From NCBI GenBank assembly GCA_028703175.1, contig JAQVNJ010000135.1, forward strand, positions 1 to 16,110: DNA of 16,110 bases. The letters are read 5' to 3'. The notes beneath the pieces were generated by a model. It worked only from the letters and a program-made list of their open reading frames with translations, made no database searches and was not told where the DNA came from. Below, in pieces: positions 1 to 5,286 of this stretch. Both the position numbers and the translations under genes were made by a program. Positions within the stretch are counted from its first letter, which is position 1. Each line of letters begins with the position of its first letter. This DNA comes from JAAYCB01 sp012744395 (GTDB taxonomy: Bacteria > Planctomycetota > Planctomycetia > Pirellulales > Thermoguttaceae).

Positions 1-1033
1 GCCAGAGCAACGCTTCGCTGTGAGTGTAGGCTTTGCGTCTGGTAGTGATTAGCCAGTCGTGAACGCCGTCGTATCTGATCAGCTTTGCGTGGGGGTGTTG
101 CTGGTTGAAGTGGAAATCTTCGACTTTGATTCTGCCTAGCTCAGCAGCACCCGAACAGGCATTGAGCCCTAATCCGACGATCAGTTGTGTCAGCGGTTGT
201 GCCGTCTTGAACACTTCCTGTAACTCGTCTTTCGTCCAGAACACGTCTTTGATTGCGTTGCCTTCGGTGTCCGAGGGAAGCCTACAGATCGTCCTGTCAA
301 TCGAAGCTAGATTAGGACAGCGAAACTCGGCAGAGTGAGACGCTTCTGTCCAGTTGAGGAACTTGTAGAATTCGCCAATCGTCACTTCGGCGAAGATCTT
401 GGAGCAACGAGTTCCTTTTGCAGTAGCAGGACGATTGCGCCAGTTGTCCACAAAGGCTTTGATTTTCACATAGTCGAGTTGCCACAACCAGCAATCGTCA
501 AGCTCGTAGAATTTGTCGATCTTTCTGGCGATTGTCTGAGATCCTTGGTAGCTGCCAGCGTAGTTGCCAATTCGATCTTGCCTGTACTTGTCAATCGCTT
601 GGTGGAGCTTTGTTACGGCTGGCTTGCCGGTTGGGGTTACGTCTGGCGCAAGCCTCACCGTTGCGGTGGCGGGCTCACCGTGAATTGAGACGGGAACGCC
701 AACGTCTCTGAGACGTTGAACGAAGCTGTAATCAGGTGGGCCAAAGTGCGATATCTCGTAGGGAAGCGGCTCATTAGCGATCAAAGCACTTCCCAGACGT
801 GCAAGCTGTTTTGCCAGATTTAGAAACGTATCCGTCCAAAGCAACGAGTTGGAAACTCGGCAGTTCTCGACGTAAACGGCTTCGATCCATTGCCTGCGCT
901 GGGCAGCAATCGCCGGATCAAATCCGAGGTAGAACTTCTGGACCGATCCACCGTTACTAAGGCTTCCAAGCTGCCGGACGTAGCCCCTTCGGGTTAGTTT
1001 CAGCGGCGTTCTACGGAGTTGCGGAATGCGCAT
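1..1033 (-). CDS. Tyrosine-type site-specific recombinase/integrase, partial (C-terminus beyond window)
   Basis: An uninterrupted leftward reading frame gives 344 residues from the ATG at 1033 to the window edge. Upstream in frame there is only a TAG at 1079-1081 and no other good start, and no clear Shine-Dalgarno precedes the ATG. The N-terminus (RRGYVRQLGSL...KFYLGFDPAIAAQRRQWIEAVY) resembles the start of planctomycete integrases. The middle (about residues 160-250) looks like a SAM-like core-binding domain. The catalytic domain begins near residue 270. The box that normally holds the first catalytic Arg reads LNACSGAAELGRI, with Gly295 where Arg is expected three residues before the conserved Glu298. 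From memory, planctomycete relatives also lack this Arg. The Lys, HxxR, HxxH/W and Tyr boxes would lie outside the window. The gene sits beside the 3' side of tRNA-Ser and is less GC-rich than the flanking genes, as expected for an integrated element. The family call is fairly secure; activity cannot be judged. Confidence 0.8.
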   Translation of the reverse strand, partial: MRIPQLRRTPLKLTRRGYVRQLGSLSNGGSVQKFYLGFDPAIAAQRRQWIEAVYVENCRVSNSLLWTDTFLNLAKQLARLGSALIANEPLPYEISHFGPPDYSFVQRLRDVGVPVSIHGEPATATVRLAPDVTPTGKPAVTKLHQAIDKYRQDRIGNYAGSYQGSQTIARKIDKFYELDDCWLWQLDYVKIKAFVDNWRNRPATAKGTRCSKIFAEVTIGEFYKFLNWTEASHSAEFRCPNLASIDRTICRLPSDTEGNAIKDVFWTKDELQEVFKTAQPLTQLIVGLGLNACSGAAELGRIKVEDFHFNQQHPHAKLIRYDGVHDWLITTRRKAYTHSEALLW

Positions 1034-1069
1034 GAGATTCGCATCTTCTGGAGCGGTCGTGAGTGGGTA

Positions 1070-1097
1070 ATTAGACCACTATTAGACCACTATTAGA
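1070..1097. repeat. Tandem 11-bp repeat matching the tRNA-Ser D-arm (possible att or integrase-binding site)
   Basis: ATTAGACCACT occurs at 1070-1080 and again at 1081-1091, followed by a partial third unit ATTAGA at 1092-1097. The same 11-mer occurs once at 1260-1270 inside the tRNA-Ser gene, in the same orientation, where it encodes part of the D-arm. The array lies 37 bp upstream of the integrase start, between that gene and the tRNA 3' end. It could be an integrase-binding array, a recombination by-product, or residue of repeated insertions. The repeat is directly visible; the role is inferred. Confidence 0.7.
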
Positions 1098-1154
1098 TAC
1101 GAAATCAAGGCGACCGGTACCCATGAAGGGTCGAAAAATTGCTGTAAACCCAAA

Positions 1155-1190
1155 CAAAAAAGCCACTTGCGGAAAATCCACAAGCGGCTT
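1155..1190 (-). terminator. Intrinsic terminator of tRNA-Ser
   Basis: Read leftward, AGCCGCTTGTGG and CCGCAAGTGGCT form a 12-bp stem including two G-U pairs, with a loop of about five nucleotides, immediately followed by a run of Ts. It starts 7 nt past the tRNA 3' end, so it should end transcription of the tRNA and insulate the integrase gene. Confidence 0.88.
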
Positions 1191-1195
1191 ATCAG

Positions 1196-1283
1196 CGGAG
1201 AGGACAGGATTCGAACCTGCGGAGCCCTTTACAGGCTCACGGGTTTAGCAAACCCGCGCATTAGACCACTCTGCCACCTCTCC
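1196..1283 (-). tRNA. tRNA-Ser(GCT)
   Basis: This is an 88-nt class II tRNA on the minus strand. The acceptor stem is GGAGAGG/CCTCTCC with discriminator G, and CCA is not encoded. The D-arm region reads TGGCAGAGTGGTCTAATGC. The anticodon stem-loop is CGGGT-TTGCTAA-ACCCG, with anticodon GCT opposite plus-strand 1247-1249, reading AGC/AGU codons. The long variable arm (GAGCC/GGCTC stem) is diagnostic of serine, and the T-arm contains GGTTCGAATCC. Its 3' end faces the integrase gene, the usual arrangement for an element inserted at a tRNA locus. Confidence 0.97.
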
Positions 1284-1332
1284 AGAGGGGACTCGATGCC
1301 CTCCATGAAGGGCACCGGCGCGCCCCGCGCTA

Positions 1333-1348
1333 TGCCAACGTCGTGCCA
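1333..1348 (-). promoter_or_regulatory. Sigma-54-like -24/-12 element upstream of tRNA-Ser
   Basis: Read leftward, TGGCACGACGTTGGCA matches the sigma-54 consensus TGGCACG-N4-TTGCA with one mismatch (TGGC for TTGC) and exact spacing. It would start transcription roughly 40 nt before the tRNA 5' end. A sigma-54 promoter for a tRNA is unusual, and a single near-match in a GC-rich window may be chance. No clear sigma-70 alternative was seen. Confidence 0.3.
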
Positions 1349-1384
1349 GCCCGAGCTGACAGTATCAGGATACCATAATCGCAT

Positions 1385-1402
1385 CGCGGGGCAAGCCCCG
1401 CG
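1385..1402 (-). terminator. GC-rich hairpin downstream of the ceramidase-like gene
   Basis: CGCGGGGCAAGCCCCGCG is a perfect inverted repeat, 7-8 bp of stem with a 2-4 nt loop, located 9 bp past the stop codon of the leftward gene ending at 1411. No T-run follows on the minus strand, so it is at best a weak or factor-assisted terminator or an mRNA 3' stabiliser. Confidence 0.45.
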
Positions 1403-1410
1403 GCCGCCGC

Positions 1411-2868
1411 TCACCACATTGCGTTGATCATCTGGAGCGTCTCCTCGACCAGAACCTGGCCCCCCTCGGGGCCAACCGTGTTGCTCTGGATGACCGCGCC
1501 GTAGCCGCCCCCCTGGACGGCCCGCTCCGAGGGGAGGTAGGTCCCGCCGCCGTTGGCCAACTGCACGACGAACGTCAGATTCGCCTTGCTCCGCGCTTTC
1601 ATCTGAATCCCGAAGTCCGTGTAGAGCTCAAACGCGTTGGTGCAGATCGCCGCATCCCCGATCCTCAGCACATTGACCGGTGTCGAGAACATCGGGCGCG
1701 GCTCCTCGGTGAGCTTTTCATACCGGGCGGCAATCCGTGCATTCCAGTTGCCCATGCCCCGCGCGGTCTTGTCGCCGGTCTGTTCCGCGCGTTTCAGGAG
1801 CCTCTCGGCCTCCGCCTTGCACGACTTGTACTCCGTCTCGGTAACGATCCGCTCGGGCAGCTGCAAAACCTTCGACTGGTGTTTCAAGACAACATCCGCC
1901 GCCTGGGCGTCTTTCACAACCGCGTAGGCTTCCTCGACGCCGCGGATCACGCGGCGGGCGATCTCCTCGTTCCGGCTCAGCTTCCGCAACGCCCGCATCC
2001 GCTCGTCGGCCGCCTGCCGGTAACGCAAGTGCGGCGACATGTCGCCGCCCGCGCCGCACAGCCCGACGACGACGACGTCATCGCCATGCACCTTGTGCAG
2101 CCCCTTGCGGACCTCGCCCCAGTAGTCCGCGTCGATCGTGCTGCTGCTCTCCACCTCCTGCGACGGGCAGGAAACGTTGACAAGCATCGCCAGCAGCTTG
2201 TCGTTCATGTCCCAGAAGAACATGCTGTTGACATCGTGGTCTTCCATCCCTTCGATCGCGCGGAAGTTGGGATCGTTCGTGTTGCCGTACATCACGGCCT
2301 TGCCGTTTGCGTAGACCGCGCGGCGATTATACGCAACCACCGCGTGTCCGAGCCCAAACGAAAACTTCCCCGGTTGCCGGTTCTTCCATGCCGCGGCCGC
2401 GGCAGCCGCCATCTTCTCCGCCGCAAACGCGTTGTATTTCGACGGCTGCATGACGTTCGGATCGTCCGACTCATACTGGCCGTCCGTCTGGCAGGGGGCG
2501 GAATGCGTGTGCGTGGCCGCGAGGATCAGTTTGCTGAAATCGACCTCGGGAAGCGCCTTGGCCATCGCCTGCCGGAAGGCCGCCGAGAAAGGCTCCCGGA
2601 TCACGACCGTGTCCATGCTGATCACGATCGCCTGATCGAGAACCTTGTCCCCGTCGCGGGATTCCAACGCCAGAATGTTGGCCATCACGGGGCAGGACAC
2701 GCCGCGGGAGACTCGGGTGTAGAACTGGCCGGAGAGGAACACGGGTTGATCGGGCGTGATGTCGCACGCGCTGGCGCCGACGTAGAGCGTGGCCGCGGCG
2801 GCACTGTCGCCGGTCAGAACCGCGGCGACCAGCAACACGAGCGGAAAAACACGTCGCAAGGCGTTCAT
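1411..2868 (-). CDS. Secreted neutral/alkaline ceramidase-family hydrolase (paralogue A)
   Basis: Predicted 485-aa exported hydrolase of the neutral/alkaline non-lysosomal ceramidase family, whose characterised members are zinc amidases that split ceramide into sphingosine and fatty acid. The ATG at 2868 is chosen because AGAGG lies 7 nt upstream and a signal peptide follows at once (residues 1 to about 26); a longer frame to 2940 adds an unconvincing leader. The mature start has the family motif VGASACDITP. The zinc-site motif AATHTHSAP places His120 and His122. Glu414 lies in NAFELYTDFG, and Tyr444 and Tyr456 lie in the C-terminal TYLP...GGGY segment. Where canonical members have the next ligand His, this protein has Cys234 (NVSCPSQ), 14 residues before Asp248. 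It also has CGAGGDMSP. The neighbour at 3011 is a paralogue 142 bp upstream, probably co-transcribed. Family is secure; ceramide as substrate is not established. Confidence 0.87.
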   Translation of the reverse strand: MNALRRVFPLVLLVAAVLTGDSAAAATLYVGASACDITPDQPVFLSGQFYTRVSRGVSCPVMANILALESRDGDKVLDQAIVISMDTVVIREPFSAAFRQAMAKALPEVDFSKLILAATHTHSAPCQTDGQYESDDPNVMQPSKYNAFAAEKMAAAAAAAWKNRQPGKFSFGLGHAVVAYNRRAVYANGKAVMYGNTNDPNFRAIEGMEDHDVNSMFFWDMNDKLLAMLVNVSCPSQEVESSSTIDADYWGEVRKGLHKVHGDDVVVVGLCGAGGDMSPHLRYRQAADERMRALRKLSRNEEIARRVIRGVEEAYAVVKDAQAADVVLKHQSKVLQLPERIVTETEYKSCKAEAERLLKRAEQTGDKTARGMGNWNARIAARYEKLTEEPRPMFSTPVNVLRIGDAAICTNAFELYTDFGIQMKARSKANLTFVVQLANGGGTYLPSERAVQGGGYGAVIQSNTVGPEGGQVLVEETLQMINAMW

Positions 2869-3010
2869 GGCAAAACCTCTTTCTCTGCGAAGTTGACAAA
2901 CAGCAGGCCGTTTGCAGAAGCAGTCCGCGCTGGGGCGCAACGCCGTTGACAGTCCCAGCCGGCGGTATCGGGTGATGGACGCTCAATTACCCAACCGCCC
3001 GGCAAGCGGC

Positions 3011-4477
3011 CTATTTCCATAGCTGATCAATGATCTCCACGGTCTTGTCGACCAGCATCTGGCCGCCTTCCGGACCGATGAGATTGCTTTGCGGAATTGC
3101 CGAATAGGAGCCGCCGGCCTGGGCGCGAGCCGTCGGCAGATAGCTGCCGAAGCCGGACATCTGGAGGATGAACGTCTGCGTAGCCTTGGACCGGGCCTTG
3201 ATGCGGATCCCGTATTCGCAATACAGTTCAAAGGGATTCGAGCAGACGACCAGGTCGCCGAGCCGCACGACGTGAATCTCGACCGGATACGTCGCGCCGG
3301 GGTCCTTCTGCAATTGCTCGTAGCGCTTGACGACCCCGTGATGCCAATCGCGGGCCATGAAGGCGACGCGGCCCGCGGAGGCCGGGTCCTTTTCGACCTC
3401 CGCCAGCACGTTCTTGTATGCGTTGAGAGCTTCGCGGTATTGGGCCTCGGTAATCTTGTTCAACGGCAGTTGCAGCGTGACGGCGACATGCTTCAGAACC
3501 GGGTCGGCGAACTTCTCCTTCTCGGCCGCCTCGAACGTCTGGCTGACGGAGAGATCGATCCGCCGGGCCAATTCCTGCATTTCGTTGATCCCGCGCAGGC
3601 CGCGCATCCGCGCGTTGGCGGCCTTGTGCAGCAGCGGGCGGGGCGACATGTCGCCGGCCGCCCCGCCCCACCCCAAGACGACGACCCCGTCGCCGTAGCG
3701 GGCCTTCAAATTTTCGCGAACCGGCAGCCAGAAGTCGGCATTGATCGCGGATTGCCCCTCGACCACTTGAGACGGGCAGGTGACATTGACCGCAATCGCC
3801 TTCAGGTTGTCGTTCCGATCGTAAAAGAAGATCGAGCCGACGTCATCGTCATCCATCCCTTCCAGGTGGACGAAGTCCGGCCGGTTCGTATTGCCATACA
3901 TCTGCGCCGAACCGTTCGCGTAGACAGCGCGGCGGCCGAAGCCGATGCTGTTCCGGTCCAGCCCGTAGGACATCTTTCCCGGAGCAACGTCCTTCCATGC
4001 GGCGACAATCCCGTCGCTGATCTTGTCGGCCAGAAAGGCGATCGTCTCCTCGACGCTCATCGTCTCCGGATTGACCGGAATGCCGGGCGTTCCCGGCCGC
4101 AGGACGGGCGCGGTATGCGTGTGCGTGGCCGTCAAGACGATCGTCTCCACGTCGATCGAAGCGTCCTTCTCCGCGACCGCGTCGCGGACCGCTTTGACGA
4201 ACACCTCGGGCAATTGCAGGAGGTCGAGAGAGACGAATGTCGTCGTGGCCTCGCCCGACTTCAACGCGACGGCATTGGCTGAGAGGGGCGTATCCGGTTT
4301 GGTGGAAAGCCGCAGCCCGAACTGCCCCCAGAGGGCCACCGTCTTGTTCGGCGTGATGTCGACCGACGCGGCCCCGACCTCCAAGGGAGCACCACACACC
4401 AGACCCGGCAGCAACAGCCAGGCAGACAGCAAGCCACAAATCGCGCCGACGGCAGCGCTGGTAAAAGACGTCTTCAT
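3011..4477 (-). CDS. Secreted neutral/alkaline ceramidase-family hydrolase (paralogue B)
   Basis: A 488-aa paralogue of the next gene downstream, with matching blocks throughout: VGAASVDITP, ATHTHTAP (His119, His121), RRAVYANG, MYGNTN, NVTCPSQ, GDMSP, FELYCEYGIRIKARSK (Glu417) and SYLP. The start at 4477 is preferred because AAGGA sits 7-8 nt upstream and a hydrophobic signal peptide follows (to about residue 29); the frame extends to 4519 without a better start. As in paralogue A, Cys234 replaces the His expected in canonical neutral ceramidases, again 14 residues before an Asp (Asp248). The gene is probably first in a two-gene leftward transcript and is divergent from the cluster starting at 4813. 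A secreted zinc amidase or related hydrolase is likely; the natural substrate is unknown, and two tandem copies may differ in specificity. Confidence 0.87.
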   Translation of the reverse strand: MKTSFTSAAVGAICGLLSAWLLLPGLVCGAPLEVGAASVDITPNKTVALWGQFGLRLSTKPDTPLSANAVALKSGEATTTFVSLDLLQLPEVFVKAVRDAVAEKDASIDVETIVLTATHTHTAPVLRPGTPGIPVNPETMSVEETIAFLADKISDGIVAAWKDVAPGKMSYGLDRNSIGFGRRAVYANGSAQMYGNTNRPDFVHLEGMDDDDVGSIFFYDRNDNLKAIAVNVTCPSQVVEGQSAINADFWLPVRENLKARYGDGVVVLGWGGAAGDMSPRPLLHKAANARMRGLRGINEMQELARRIDLSVSQTFEAAEKEKFADPVLKHVAVTLQLPLNKITEAQYREALNAYKNVLAEVEKDPASAGRVAFMARDWHHGVVKRYEQLQKDPGATYPVEIHVVRLGDLVVCSNPFELYCEYGIRIKARSKATQTFILQMSGFGSYLPTARAQAGGSYSAIPQSNLIGPEGGQMLVDKTVEIIDQLWK

Positions 4478-4812
4478 GGGCAGTTCCTTGTTCAATCGCA
4501 GACGGCCAGGATGCAACAAGACATCAAGAGCTTACCGCGGGCGGCGCGGAGACTCAAGAACGGGCGGCGGATTTGTCGGAATCCGGTTTGCCCCGCCCGA
4601 GGCCGCCGGCCGCGCGAGGAAGGGCCAGAGGTTCCCAAGCTGGAGCTGGGAAACCAGGAGGCTGGAGCTGGGATGCCGGCAGGCTTCCCAAGCTGGAGCT
4701 GGGAAACCAGGAAGGGCCAAGCCCGCGCGGCGCTTGCGGCGGCTGCCGCGCCTCTCTATGCTGGCGGAGGCATGAGAAGCCTGGCACGGCGGATTTGGCC
4801 AGAAGCGCAGAC
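4478..4812. other. Divergent intergenic spacer (335 bp)
   Basis: This region separates the leftward ceramidase pair from the rightward cluster, so promoters for both should lie here, but none is clear enough to call. It contains the 28-bp repeat pair at 4632-4712. A frame running through it into the gene at 4813 translates the repeats (LELGNQE) and is not credible as an N-terminus. Confidence 0.6.
4632..4712. repeat. 28-bp direct repeat pair with internal inverted symmetry
   Basis: An identical 28-bp sequence beginning TTCCCAAGCTGGAGCTGGGA lies at 4632-4659 and 4685-4712. The 25-bp interval between them begins with a degenerate partial copy (GGCTGGAGCTGGGA). Each copy contains TTCCCA...TGGGAA, able to form a short hairpin. 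From memory, AGCTGGAGCT-type repeats are dispersed between genes in planctomycete genomes; that cannot be checked here. Confidence 0.8.
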
Positions 4813-5286
4813 ATGATCGCCATCAAGCCGCATCACTTCGTCGACATCGTGACAGCGCTCGGAAGCGGATGCAGCGAGTTTCAGCCGCACCCCTACGGGC
4901 ACGCGGTGCACCGGGTGGCGCGAGAAATCCTGGAAAACCCCGACATCGAGCTCCGCATCGAACTCGCCGCCGACGACATCTGCGCGCCGTGCCGCGAGAA
5001 TGCCGGCGGGCTCTGCCAGGACACGATCGACACCTCGTTCCGGCCGCAAGCGCCCCGGTCCAAACGAGAGTACAATCTGCTCATTGATCGTCGCTGGTGC
5101 GCACGGCTTGGCCTGCAACAAGACGACCGGTTGACCGCCCGGCAGCTCTGCCTGCGAATTCGCGATTCGGCCCGGGATATCACGGACATTTACCGCGAGA
5201 CCCCGTCCGCGAGGACGGCAACCCGGCAGGCGAAGCTGCAACGGGGAATTTCCCGATTTCTGGAAGAGTCAGGAGACCTGCAATGA
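4813..5286 (+). CDS. Small Cys-rich DUF1284-like protein (single domain)
   Basis: A 157-aa protein without signal peptide or membrane segment, so probably cytoplasmic. It opens with IKPHHF, resembling the RPHHLLC start of DUF1284 proteins. It has Cys at 20, 57, 60, 68, 96 and 113; DDICAPC...GGLCQDTI looks like a metal or iron-sulfur ligand set. The C-terminal part (RRWCARLGLQQDDRLTARQLCLRI) parallels KKDLDVLQKLGLKYGDTLPA in the gene at 11292, so the two share a domain. ATG 4813 is chosen because it directly precedes the conserved segment; the Shine-Dalgarno is weak, and in-frame upstream sequence runs into intergenic repeats. Its TGA overlaps the ATG of the next gene (ATGA at 5283-5286), which indicates translational coupling. 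No molecular function is known to me; DUF1284 is the best family guess. Confidence 0.7.
   Translation: MIAIKPHHFVDIVTALGSGCSEFQPHPYGHAVHRVAREILENPDIELRIELAADDICAPCRENAGGLCQDTIDTSFRPQAPRSKREYNLLIDRRWCARLGLQQDDRLTARQLCLRIRDSARDITDIYRETPSARTATRQAKLQRGISRFLEESGDLQ

Noticed and set aside
105..688. Two plus-strand frames (105-338 and 335-688) at the left edge
   Set aside because: They lie opposite the continuous integrase frame, which is open to the window edge and carries family-like segments.
1879..2949. Long plus-strand frame of 356 codons opposite the ceramidase-like gene
   Set aside because: It is antisense to a gene with clear family motifs, and its Arg/Ala/His-rich translation is typical of a GC-rich shadow frame.
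4632..4712. Possible minimal CRISPR (two 28-bp repeats, 25-bp spacer)
   Set aside because: Only two copies exist, the spacer begins with a degenerate copy of the repeat, and no cas gene is present.
4779..4800. TGGCACGG near 4780 as a sigma-54 promoter for the rightward cluster
   Set aside because: The -12 element is not at the required spacing; the next TTTGGC is two bases too far.
4573..4812. N-terminal extension of the DUF1284-like protein
   Set aside because: It runs through the 28-bp repeats; the conserved segment begins right after the ATG at 4813.
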